Assembly: GCF_030733425.1 (NCBI RefSeq) | Contig: NZ_JASHIZ010000004.1 | Location: 1-64,000 of the forward strand | Source of the DNA: Roseovarius sp. MMSF_3350 | GTDB taxonomy: Bacteria > Pseudomonadota > Alphaproteobacteria > Rhodobacterales > Rhodobacteraceae | Direction: 5' to 3' | Length of the DNA stretch: 64,000 nucleotides | Shown here: positions 25,875-34,099 of the stretch, piece after piece | How positions within the stretch are numbered: the stretch's first letter is position 1 | How the letters are laid out: the number at the start of each line of letters is the position of its first letter | Notes under the pieces: generated by a model | The model's database searches: none | What the model was told of the DNA's origin: nothing | What the model saw: the letters and a program-made list of their open reading frames with translations, nothing else | Made by a program: the position numbers and the translations under genes

Positions 25875-27415
25875 GCGCCCGGTTCGACGTGATCGTGATC
25901 GGCGCGGGGCATAATGGCCTGACCGCGGCCACCGTGCTGGCGCGCAAGGGCAAGCGGGTCTGCGTGGTCGAGAAGGCCGCGCAGGCGGGCGGCATGGCAC
26001 GTATGACAGACTTTGGCGGCGGAGCGACCGGCCCCGAGATCGCGCATCTGCTCTACAACCTCAGCCCCGCGGTCGCGAAAGACACAGGCGTGGCCTTTGA
26101 CGCGCAGCCGTTGCCGACGATCGCGCTGTCGCCCGACGGATTCCATGCCGAAATACGCGGTGGTACCTTGCGCCGCGCCGAGGGAACCCTGCATCCCGAT
26201 GCCTCGGCCTTCGAGGCGCTGGACGCGCGGCTGGTGCGTTTCGCCGCGCTGCTGGGTCAGCTGTCCGACAAGCCACCGCCCACTATCGCCGAAGGTCTCG
26301 CCAGCATGGCCAGCCTGCGTGATCTCGGCGGGCTGGCGAAGCTGGGTCTGAACCTCAAGCGTCTGGGCCGCGACGACATGCGGGAGTTCCTGCGGATCGT
26401 GCTGTCCAACGCCTATGACTTGCTGCTGGACGAGTTGCCCGACGGCCCCGTCGCCGGGGCGCTGGCCGCCGACGCGGTGCGCGGTGCGTTCAGCGGCCCG
26501 CGGGCTCCGGGGTCCGTGTTTACCTTGATGTACCGGATGGGGCAGGGCTGCGACGCGGCCTGGCCCATGGGCGGCTTCGGCGCGTTCGAGGGCGCGGCCA
26601 CCGGTGCGGGCGCGACCCTGCGATGCGGCACCGGCGTGGCCTCCGTCGACGTCGAGGGCGACCGCGTGCAGGGCGTGACGCTGGAGGACGGCACGGTCTT
26701 GCAGGCCGGCGCGGTGCTGTCCAGTCTCGGGGCAGAGGCGACGATGCAACTGGCCGGACCCGCGCATTTCGACATCGAGGCCACCCGCCGCCTGCGCAAC
26801 ATGCGCACCAAGGGAACGGCGGCGAAGCTGAACCTTGTCCTGAGCGATGTGCCGGACATGCCGGGGCTGAGCGACGCGCAAAAGGCCGGGCGGCTGATCG
26901 TGGCACCTTCGGCGGCTCATGTCGAACGCGCCTTCGATCCGGTGAAATACGGCCGGGCCTCCGACGCGCCGGTGATCGAGGCGGTGATGCCGTCGCTGAC
27001 CGACCCATCGCTTTGCGGCCAGGGTCGGCAGGTCCTGTCGGCCATCGTCAGCTACGTGCCCTTCGCCCCCGAGGGCGGATGGACCCCTGCCGTCCGCGAC
27101 GACCTGACCGCCAGGGCAATCGACACGCTAGAGACCTACATGCCCGGCCTGTCCGGCCTGATCATCCACCAGACACTTTTGACGCCCGACGACATCGCGG
27201 CGGCCACGGGGGCGCCGGGGGGGCATTGGCACCATGGCGAGATGGGCATCGACCAGGTGCTGACCGTCCGGCCGGTGAACGGTCTGTCGCGCTATGCTTT
27301 CGGGATCGGGGGGTACTATCTCTGCGGCGCCTCGGCCCATCCGGGCGGGAACGTCACCGGATCGCCCGGGCGCAACGCCGCGCGACGGCTGCTGACAGAC
27401 GGAATACCGGCATGA
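25871..27415 (+). CDS. CrtI/phytoene-desaturase-like FAD-dependent oxidoreductase 2
   Basis: The 514-residue protein is a diverged paralogue of its upstream neighbour, with the same N-terminal Rossmann motif (VIGAGHNGLTAATVLARKGK), a VVEKAAQAGGMARM segment and the C-terminal YLCGASAHPGGNVTGSPGRNAARR signature. The pair may work as a heteromer or on successive steps. The start overlaps the previous stop (ATGA), and its own stop overlaps the next start in the same way, showing tight translational coupling across three genes. Substrate unknown. Confidence 0.8.
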   Translation: MSARFDVIVIGAGHNGLTAATVLARKGKRVCVVEKAAQAGGMARMTDFGGGATGPEIAHLLYNLSPAVAKDTGVAFDAQPLPTIALSPDGFHAEIRGGTLRRAEGTLHPDASAFEALDARLVRFAALLGQLSDKPPPTIAEGLASMASLRDLGGLAKLGLNLKRLGRDDMREFLRIVLSNAYDLLLDELPDGPVAGALAADAVRGAFSGPRAPGSVFTLMYRMGQGCDAAWPMGGFGAFEGAATGAGATLRCGTGVASVDVEGDRVQGVTLEDGTVLQAGAVLSSLGAEATMQLAGPAHFDIEATRRLRNMRTKGTAAKLNLVLSDVPDMPGLSDAQKAGRLIVAPSAAHVERAFDPVKYGRASDAPVIEAVMPSLTDPSLCGQGRQVLSAIVSYVPFAPEGGWTPAVRDDLTARAIDTLETYMPGLSGLIIHQTLLTPDDIAAATGAPGGHWHHGEMGIDQVLTVRPVNGLSRYAFGIGGYYLCGASAHPGGNVTGSPGRNAARRLLTDGIPA

Positions 27416-28599
27416 CCCAAAGACCCGCCAGCACCGTGCCCATCGGCCTGATCCCCGGACCTTTCCATGACCGGCTCGACGCGCTGAGCCATGCGCGGGG
27501 ATGGATGGATTGGGCCGGCTACATGTCGCCCACCGTACTCGACACGGCCGAGTTCGAATATTTCGCGATCCGCAACCAGGCGACGCTGTTCGACATCTCG
27601 CCCATGCACAAGTACCGCGTCACCGGCCCGGAGGCGCCGGCGATGATCAACCGCGTCGTCACGCGCGACGTGCGGCGGATCGGCGAAGGACGGGTCGGCT
27701 ACGCGCTGTGGTGCGACGAAGAGGGGATGCTGATCGACGACGGCACGCTCTTCCGCATCTCGGACACGGAGTTCCGCCTGTGCTGCCAGGAACGCATGTT
27801 CGGCTGGCTTCTCGACGCCGCCGACGGCTTCGACGTTGCGGTGACCGACGAAAGCGACACGGTCGCGGGCCTCTCGCTTCAGGGGCCCACATCCTTTTCC
27901 GTTCTGAAAGACGCCGGGCTCGACGTGGCTGACATGAAACCTTTCGACCTGCGCGAGGTGGAACCGGACCTCTGGATTTCACGCACCGGGTTCACCGGGG
28001 ACCTGGGCTATGAACTCTGGATGCCGTGGGAGGCCGCGCTGGCGCTCTGGGACAGGCTGTGGGCCGCGGGCGGTCACTGGGGCCTGCGGGCAATCGGCTA
28101 TGACGCCCTGCATATCGCACGGATCGAGGCGGGCTTCATGGCCGCGGGCATGGATTTCCAGCCGGTGCACGCCGCCTTGCGCCTGCACCGCGGGCGGACA
28201 CCCTTCGAACTGGGCTTCGGGCGGATGGTAGATTTCGACAAGGGCCATTTCAACGGCCGCCGCGCGCTGCTGTCCCACCGCGACTACGGCGCGCGCACGC
28301 ACCTGGTGAAGCTCGATATCGGCGGTTTCAAACCCGCGCAGGACGCGCTGATCTACCACCGCAAGCGGCGCGAGGTCGGGCACGTGACCTCGGGCGTCTG
28401 GTCTCCCACGGCCAAGCGCAACATCGCCCTGGCAGAGTTGAAGGCCCCCTTCGGAGACAGCAAGACCAGCGATCTCTGGGCCGAGATCTATGTCAACGAG
28501 GAGGGGCGCTGGAACCGCCGCATGGTGCCCGTTACCGTTGAATCCAAACCGTTTTTCATCAATGACCGCGCCCGCGCGACACCGCCCGGGGCGTTTTGA
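27412..28599 (+). CDS. GcvT-like aminomethyltransferase-family protein
   Basis: The 395-residue protein has the folate-binding GcvT fold: FEYFAIRNQATLFDISPMHKYRVTGPEA near residues 48-75, then LWCDEEGMLIDDGTLFRI, LSLQGPTSF, and RTGFTGDLGYELW around 191-203, whose glutamate normally contacts tetrahydrofolate. Its length and C-terminal barrel (DALIYHRKRREVGHVTSGVWSPT) match stand-alone demethylase-type T-proteins. The role would be transfer of a one-carbon unit from an N-methyl or aminomethyl group to tetrahydrofolate, which suits a demethylation pathway. No glycine-cleavage P, H or L genes are nearby, so it is not the glycine-cleavage T-protein. Confidence 0.83.
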   Translation: MTQRPASTVPIGLIPGPFHDRLDALSHARGWMDWAGYMSPTVLDTAEFEYFAIRNQATLFDISPMHKYRVTGPEAPAMINRVVTRDVRRIGEGRVGYALWCDEEGMLIDDGTLFRISDTEFRLCCQERMFGWLLDAADGFDVAVTDESDTVAGLSLQGPTSFSVLKDAGLDVADMKPFDLREVEPDLWISRTGFTGDLGYELWMPWEAALALWDRLWAAGGHWGLRAIGYDALHIARIEAGFMAAGMDFQPVHAALRLHRGRTPFELGFGRMVDFDKGHFNGRRALLSHRDYGARTHLVKLDIGGFKPAQDALIYHRKRREVGHVTSGVWSPTAKRNIALAELKAPFGDSKTSDLWAEIYVNEEGRWNRRMVPVTVESKPFFINDRARATPPGAF

Positions 28600-28618
28600 T
28601 GACCAAGGAGAGCACGAC

Positions 28619-30010
28619 ATGACAACGCTTCCCCGCGACATGACCAACGGACCCTCGCCGGACCTTCTGAACGAATGGGACCGCAACCATCAGCTTCACC
28701 CCTGGGCGGCGATGGATGCCTGGCAGGAGAGCGACTATCATCCGATCGAAAGCGCCGAGGGCATCTATCTGTGGGATGCCGACGGAAAGCGCTATATCGA
28801 CGGGCCGGGCGGGATGTGGTGTGTCCAGATCGGATATGGCCGCAAGGAGATGGCCGCGGCGATTGCCGAACAGGTTATGCGGCTGCCTTACACCTCGCCC
28901 TGGACCACCACGACCGATCCCTCGACGATCCTCGCCAAGAAGATCGCCGATCTGGCACCGGGTGATCTCAACAACGTGTTCTTCACCACCGGCGGTTCCA
29001 CCGCCGTCGATACCGCCCTGCGCACCATGCACTTCATGAACAATGCGCTGGGGCGGCCCGACAAGAAAATCGTCATCGCCCGTGAAAAGGGCTATCACGG
29101 CTCGACGTACCTCGCCTCGACCGTCACCGGCAAGGAACGCGACAAGAGCCGTTTCGACGTGGAAAAACGCCTTGTACGCTTCCTGCCCGACATCAACCCC
29201 TATGTGCGCCCCGAGGGCATGAGCGTCGAGGCGTGGTGCGATGCCAAGGTCGCCGACCTTGAAAACATGATCCGGGAGGTGGGACCGGAGAAGGTGGGCG
29301 CGTTCATCGCCGAGCCGATCCTGTGTTCGGGTGGAGTCATCGTCCCGCCCGAGGGCTATCACAGGCGCACGCTGGAGATCTGCCGCAAGCACGATATCCT
29401 CTACATCTCGGACGAGGTCGTCACTGCGTTCGGCCGGCTGGGTCACTGGTTCGCGTCCGAAGACGTGTTCGGCATCACCCCCGACATCATCACCTGCGCC
29501 AAGGGACTGACCTCGGGCTACCTGCCGCTCGGGGCCTGCATCATCTCCGACAGCGTGATGGAACGGATGACCGGGCCGGACGAGAACGTGCTCTTCTCGA
29601 ACGGCTACACCTACTCGGCGCATCCGGTCTGCTGTGTCGCCGCGCTGAAGAATATCGAGATCATGGAGGAAGAGCGCATTCTCGAACATACCCGCGAAAT
29701 CACACCGCATTTCCAATCCCGTCTGCGCGCGCTGGAGAAGTTCCCCATCGTCGGGGACCTGCGCGGCATGGGCCTGCTGGGCTGTATCGAGGGGCGGCCG
29801 GATACGCCCGGCACATCGCTGGCGGCAGAGCGCAAGCTGGGCGCGCTGCTGGACGAGGCCTGCGACAAGCGCGGTTTGTTGGTGCGGCCGCTGATCAACA
29901 TGGCCGTGTTCTCTCCGCCGCTGGTGATTACCGAGGCGCAGGTGGACGAGATGTTCGACCTGCTGGAGGACGCGCTGGAGGACGTGACCGCGCAGATGGC
30001 CTCAGACTGA
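28619..30010 (+). CDS. Class III pyridoxal-phosphate aminotransferase
   Basis: The 463-residue protein has class III transaminase features: FFTTGGSTAVDTALR (residues 121-135), SDEVVTAFGRLG with the cofactor-binding Asp265, and the PLP lysine at about 295 in TCAKGLTSGYLPLG. Class III enzymes transaminate terminal amino groups (omega-amino acids, diamines, taurine-like compounds). Start ATG 28619 follows AAGGAG by eight bases. Its stop overlaps the end of the convergent flavoprotein gene by nine bases. In the cluster it would remove nitrogen after demethylation, giving an aldehyde; the acceptor is unknown. Confidence 0.88.
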   Translation: MTTLPRDMTNGPSPDLLNEWDRNHQLHPWAAMDAWQESDYHPIESAEGIYLWDADGKRYIDGPGGMWCVQIGYGRKEMAAAIAEQVMRLPYTSPWTTTTDPSTILAKKIADLAPGDLNNVFFTTGGSTAVDTALRTMHFMNNALGRPDKKIVIAREKGYHGSTYLASTVTGKERDKSRFDVEKRLVRFLPDINPYVRPEGMSVEAWCDAKVADLENMIREVGPEKVGAFIAEPILCSGGVIVPPEGYHRRTLEICRKHDILYISDEVVTAFGRLGHWFASEDVFGITPDIITCAKGLTSGYLPLGACIISDSVMERMTGPDENVLFSNGYTYSAHPVCCVAALKNIEIMEEERILEHTREITPHFQSRLRALEKFPIVGDLRGMGLLGCIEGRPDTPGTSLAAERKLGALLDEACDKRGLLVRPLINMAVFSPPLVITEAQVDEMFDLLEDALEDVTAQMASD

Positions 30011-32047
30011 GGTTTCGCGCCGTCCGTAGCGGGCGGCAAGGTCCACGTCCTCGCCCAGTTCCATCGCCACGCGGTGCCCGGAATAGACTGCCGCGGCGAT
30101 TAACCCCGGCGCTTCGGCATCACCGATCAGGGTGACGCTTTGCAGGCCGTGATCGGTGGATCTGACGGCATCGTAAAGCGCCCGGTCGGGAATACGCCGC
30201 GTCACGGGCAGAACGGCGTCGCAGGCCAGTTCCACATCCTCGCCGCCAAAGAGGCATGTCAGCCGTGCGCTGCCGTCCTCCACATGCGTCAGGATCCGGT
30301 TCGTCACGATCCGCACGCCCGCGGCGACCAGCGCGCTGTTCGAGGCATATTGTTCCTGCGTGAAGGTGCCCCACTCGCAAGCCCGCCCGGCCGGGGTGAC
30401 AAGCGTCACGTCATGGCCCGCCTTGCGCAGGGCCAGTGCCAGAACCGAGCCGTGGTAATAGTGGTCGTCGTCGTAGATCGCGATATGCTGCGCATCCACG
30501 GACCGGCCCGCCAGAACATCGTTCGCGCTGACGATCATGTCCGGGTCCACCGTTACAAGGCCGCCGGGGCTGTTGCGCCCGATGGTGTCCTCGGCCCATC
30601 GCGCGCCGGTGGCCACGATCAGGTGGTCGATGGACATCTCCTCCAGATCCTCCGGCGCGATCCGGCTCTCGGGATAAAGGCTCACGGTCTCCATTTTCTC
30701 GATCTGTCCCAGCCGCCAGTCGCGCACCCGCGCCCATTCCGACAGGCCGGGCAGGGACGCTTCCAGCGTCACGCGACCGCCCATCTCGCGCTTGGCCTCG
30801 GCCAGCATCACCTCGTGCCCGCGCGCCCCCAGCGCCCGCGCCGCCTCCAGCCCCGCCGGACCGCCGCCGACGACCAGAATCCGTGCAGGCCAAGGGGCAG
30901 GGGGCAGGCGTTCGGGGTGCCAGCCCATCCTCCATTCCTCGCCCATCGTGGGGTTCTGGGTGCAGCGGATCGGCACGCCCTGACTGTCATGGGCGTAACA
31001 GATGTTGCAGCCGATGCATTCGCGGATCTCGGCACTGCGCCCCTCGCGGATCTTCACCGGCAGAAACGGATCGGCGATAGAGGGGCGCGCGGCTCCGATC
31101 ATGTCCTGCGTCCCGTCGCGGATCACCCGCGCCATCATGTCGGGATCGGTGAACCGCCCTACGGCCACCACGGGGCGGCTGGTCATCGCCTTGGCCCGCG
31201 CGACGCTGGCTGTCAGGGCGCCCTGTTTCACGAACCGCGAATTGCTCATCTCGACGTCATAGTCGGGCACCGTCAGGTCCCAAAGGTCGGGCAGGTCGGC
31301 CAGCAGACCGAAGGCGTCGTAGCTTTCCGCGTCCTCCAGACCCACGCTGAACCGGCAGGCCACCGCGGCGCGCCCCGCCACGGCTTCCCGGGTCTCTTCG
31401 ATCAATTCGCGCACCAGCCGCACGCGGTTTTCCAGGGTTCCGCCATACTGGTCCGTACGGGTGTTGGGGGCCGCATCCAGGAACTGCGCCAGCAAATAGC
31501 CATGGGTCGCATAGACATAGACGATGTCGAACCCGGCCTCGACGGCGCGCAGCGCGGCGTCCCGATGCCATCGCCGTAGGTCCGTGATATCCGACAGGTC
31601 CATGGGCCGGGTCTGACCGGGCTGCACCTCGCGATCGTCGATCTGTGGCAGGCTGCGCAGGCCCAGGGGCGGTAGCCGCGTGGCATGGTTCACGATCATC
31701 CCGCCGCCATGCCAAAGCTCCACTCCCGCCAGCGCCCCGTGCGCATGAACCGCATCGGTCATCAGGCGATGGGCGCGGACATCGCTGTCGTCCCACAGCG
31801 CGCAATAGGCGAAGTAATCGTTGTCCGACGTGGGATGAATCGAGCAATACTCGGTGTTCACCACGCCCCAGCCGCCCTCGGCCTTCATGCCGCGCATTTC
31901 CGCAAGCATCCGCGGCCGGCGCCACCCCATGCCGCTGCAATGCGGCACTTGGTAGAACCGATTTGGCGCGGTCACGGGGCCAAGCTGCACCGGCTCGAAC
32001 AGGATATCGTGGGTCGGATCGCGCATATTTCGTTCGAACTCCCGCAT
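30002..32047 (-). CDS. Trimethylamine/histamine-dehydrogenase-like FMN/[4Fe-4S] flavoprotein
   Basis: The 681-residue protein aligns along its length with trimethylamine dehydrogenase (TMADH). RDPTHDILFEP starts the barrel, and NRFYQVPHC ends in Cys37, the residue that carries 6-S-cysteinyl FMN in TMADH. NTEY gives Tyr67 (TMADH Tyr60). YVYATHGY supplies the Tyr/His pair at 179/182, and DLWDLT supplies Trp256. [4Fe-4S] cysteines are at 344, 347, 350 and 362, and a C-terminal dinucleotide-binding half begins LVVGGGPAGLEAARALG. The residue matching TMADH Trp355 is Asp354, so the aromatic bowl is altered. ATG 32047 has GAGG five bases upstream, and a TetR operator lies 13 bases further. It probably N-demethylates or deaminates an amine other than trimethylamine. 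Confidence 0.88.
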   Translation of the reverse strand: MREFERNMRDPTHDILFEPVQLGPVTAPNRFYQVPHCSGMGWRRPRMLAEMRGMKAEGGWGVVNTEYCSIHPTSDNDYFAYCALWDDSDVRAHRLMTDAVHAHGALAGVELWHGGGMIVNHATRLPPLGLRSLPQIDDREVQPGQTRPMDLSDITDLRRWHRDAALRAVEAGFDIVYVYATHGYLLAQFLDAAPNTRTDQYGGTLENRVRLVRELIEETREAVAGRAAVACRFSVGLEDAESYDAFGLLADLPDLWDLTVPDYDVEMSNSRFVKQGALTASVARAKAMTSRPVVAVGRFTDPDMMARVIRDGTQDMIGAARPSIADPFLPVKIREGRSAEIRECIGCNICYAHDSQGVPIRCTQNPTMGEEWRMGWHPERLPPAPWPARILVVGGGPAGLEAARALGARGHEVMLAEAKREMGGRVTLEASLPGLSEWARVRDWRLGQIEKMETVSLYPESRIAPEDLEEMSIDHLIVATGARWAEDTIGRNSPGGLVTVDPDMIVSANDVLAGRSVDAQHIAIYDDDHYYHGSVLALALRKAGHDVTLVTPAGRACEWGTFTQEQYASNSALVAAGVRIVTNRILTHVEDGSARLTCLFGGEDVELACDAVLPVTRRIPDRALYDAVRSTDHGLQSVTLIGDAEAPGLIAAAVYSGHRVAMELGEDVDLAARYGRRETSV

Positions 32048-32060
32048 TTCTGCCTCAACA

Positions 32061-32080
32061 TTATTTGAGCGCTCAAATAA
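32061..32080. promoter_or_regulatory. TetR operator copy 2 (extended 20-bp palindrome)
   Basis: TTATTTGAGCGCTCAAATAA is perfectly palindromic over 20 bases. It lies between the divergent flavoprotein gene (ATG 32047) and the binding-protein gene (ATG 32178), 13 and 97 bases away. It is the longest of the three copies and sits where it would block transcription of both genes. Confidence 0.82.
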
Positions 32081-32177
32081 ATGTTGTGTCAACCGCCTTT
32101 CCCCCTTAGCCTTTGCAGTCAGAGGCCTGCCGCATCCACGCCGGACGGGCCGGCACGATATAAACAGGGAGAAATGG

Positions 32178-33242
32178 ATGACCACTTCACGACTGAAGTT
32201 TGCCGCACTCGCCGGAGCCGCCGCGCTGATGACATCGACAGCAATGGCGCAGGATTCCGAGCTGACCGTATTCGACTGGGCCGGGTACGAGGATCCCGCT
32301 TTCTACACCGCCTATACCGAGGAACACGGCGCGCCTCCGACCTTCGCCTTCTTCGGCGACGAGGAAGAGGCGTTCCAGAAACTGCGCTCGGGCTTCAAGG
32401 CCGATGCCGCGCACCCCTGTTCCCAGTCGGTGCCCAAGTGGATGGAAGCGGGCCTGCTGGAGCCGCTGGATACCTCCCGCATCGACCGCTGGGATGACCT
32501 CAACGAGGAATTCCGCGAGATCGAAGCCTACAAGAAGGACGGCGAGTACTATTTCGTCCCGATGGACTGGGGCAACACGGCGCTCACCTACAACACCGAG
32601 AAGCTGACCGAGGAACAGGTCAGTTCGCTGGAGATCTTCGCCGACCCGTCGATGCAGGGCAAGGTGTCGGTCGGCGACAACGTCGATGACGCCTACGCGC
32701 TCGGCTTTCTCGCCGTCGGCGTGCAGGACTGGACCACCGCCACCGACGAGGATTTCCAGAAGGCGTCCGACTTCCTGCGCAAGGTGCACCAGAACGTATT
32801 GTCCTACTGGGACAGCTCGTCGTCGCTGGCGCAGCTGATGCAGTCGGGCCAGGTCGAACTCGCCTGGGCCTGGAACGAGACCTCCTCGACCATGAGCGGC
32901 GAAGGCCATCCCATCGCGATAAAACGCGACACCGAGGAGGGCGCGTCAAGCTGGGTCTGCGGCTACGTCAAGCTGAAGGACGGGCCGGGGTCGGACGACA
33001 AGTTCTACGATTTCATCAATGCGTGGCTGGAGCCTGAAACCGCCGACTACATCGTCACCGCGTGGGGCTACGGCCACTCCAACGCCGCGGAGATGGCACA
33101 AATGGACCAGGAGATGCTCAAGTCGGTCGGGCTCGACAGCAACGAGTCGCTGCGCGCGAACACGCTCTGGCAGGCACCTCCGGGAGCGGAAATGCGTGAG
33201 AAGATGATCGCGGAATTCGAGAACATCAAGGCCGGGTTCTGA
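32178..33242 (+). CDS. Polyamine-type ABC transporter substrate-binding protein (PotD-like)
   Basis: The 354-residue protein has a signal peptide (about 1-25, ending STAMA) and the PotD-like fold: LTVFDWAGYEDPAFYTAYTEE, FFGDEEEAFQKLRSG, VPKWMEAGLLEPLDTSRI, YYFVPMDWGNTALTYNTE and VELAWAWNETSSTM. PotD relatives bind polyamines or other cationic amines through aromatic residues; the Trp and Tyr positions here suit a quaternary ammonium ligand. It is the only gene of the transporter on the + strand; ATPase and permeases are in the convergent operon at 35.3-38.1 kb. The gene is followed by a strong terminator. Confidence 0.88.
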   Translation: MTTSRLKFAALAGAAALMTSTAMAQDSELTVFDWAGYEDPAFYTAYTEEHGAPPTFAFFGDEEEAFQKLRSGFKADAAHPCSQSVPKWMEAGLLEPLDTSRIDRWDDLNEEFREIEAYKKDGEYYFVPMDWGNTALTYNTEKLTEEQVSSLEIFADPSMQGKVSVGDNVDDAYALGFLAVGVQDWTTATDEDFQKASDFLRKVHQNVLSYWDSSSSLAQLMQSGQVELAWAWNETSSTMSGEGHPIAIKRDTEEGASSWVCGYVKLKDGPGSDDKFYDFINAWLEPETADYIVTAWGYGHSNAAEMAQMDQEMLKSVGLDSNESLRANTLWQAPPGAEMREKMIAEFENIKAGF

Positions 33243-33265
33243 GCGAAAGTCATACCGAAAAAGAG

Positions 33266-33304
33266 ACCGCCGCAGCCAAACGGGTGCGGCGGTTTTCTTT
33301 TCTT
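33266..33304 (+). terminator. Rho-independent terminator after the binding-protein gene
   Basis: ACCGCCGCA pairs with TGCGGCGGT (9 base pairs, 10-base loop), followed by TTTTCTTTTCTTT and preceded by an A-rich stretch. It lies between two convergent genes and may work in both directions. Confidence 0.85.
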
Positions 33305-33322
33305 TGGGCAGAAGCCGCGAGG

Positions 33323-34099
33323 TCAGCCGGGCTTTTGCGCCAGCAGGTGATGCGGGCAATGCTCGCCGGTTTCCAGGACCTTGATCATCGCACCCCATGT
33401 CTCGATCGACGACGCGATCAGGTCCGCGCCATGCGCCTTTTCCCAAGCGGGCCGCTCCTGGCCGGTGAACCGGGCCAGCTCGTCCCGCGCGACCTCCAGA
33501 TACCACTTGTTGCGGTTGGTCAGCGCGATGTGCTGGAACCCTGCCTTGGTCAACGCCTTTTCGTACCGCGACGGAGAGGCCATGGCGAAATCCAGATCTT
33601 CCAGCGCGATATAGGTCGCCATCTCGGGCGAGGGCGCGTCGTCGTGCGACATCAGCCAATCGGAGGCGGCGAACCAGCCGCCGGGTTTGAGGATGCGAAA
33701 GACGTCGGCGGCCAGCGCCTCCTTGTCCGGAATGTGGATGATCGAATCCTTGGAGAACACGACGTCGAAGGTCGCGTCGTCAAAGGGCAGGGGGCCCGGC
33801 GTGACGAGTTCGATCGCGATCCGCTCACCCAGTCCCGCCGCCTCGACCCGCCGCCTTGCGGCCGCGCAGACGGGCGCCTCGACGTCGATGCCGGTGACAT
33901 GCGCGGCGTCGTGGTCGCGCACCAGGGAAATGGCGATGGCGCCGGACCCGCTGCCGATATCCAGCATCCGGGCACCCGCCACGGGCGCGTGCTCGACCAC
34001 GCGCGCCACCTCCTCCGGCCCACCCGGAGACAGATAGCCCTCGCCCCACAAAGCCTCGAGCAGCGCGATATGGCGGTCGTCGTAATTCAGATCGGTCAT
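33323..34099 (-). CDS. SAM-dependent methyltransferase, phosphoethanolamine-methyltransferase-like
   Basis: The 258-residue class I methyltransferase has motif I MLDIGSGSGAIAISL (about residues 44-58) with GIDVEAPV. It also has the segment SKDSIIHIPDKEALAADVF and RILKPGGWFAASDW, which resembles phosphoethanolamine N-methyltransferases and glycine/sarcosine methyltransferases. The likely reaction is N-methylation of a small amine. Its start overlaps the Rieske stop by four bases, so it belongs to the demethylation operon, which is unexpected. It could remethylate an intermediate, or work on the oxygenase product. O-methylation is an alternative. Confidence 0.8.
   Translation of the reverse strand: MTDLNYDDRHIALLEALWGEGYLSPGGPEEVARVVEHAPVAGARMLDIGSGSGAIAISLVRDHDAAHVTGIDVEAPVCAAARRRVEAAGLGERIAIELVTPGPLPFDDATFDVVFSKDSIIHIPDKEALAADVFRILKPGGWFAASDWLMSHDDAPSPEMATYIALEDLDFAMASPSRYEKALTKAGFQHIALTNRNKWYLEVARDELARFTGQERPAWEKAHGADLIASSIETWGAMIKVLETGEHCPHHLLAQKPG

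Noticed and set aside
26623..28599. Long frame running from within flavoprotein 2 into the GcvT-like gene
   Set aside because: The part before 27412 is an out-of-frame reading of flavoprotein 2; the GcvT-like protein begins at the ATG overlapping the flavoprotein 2 stop.
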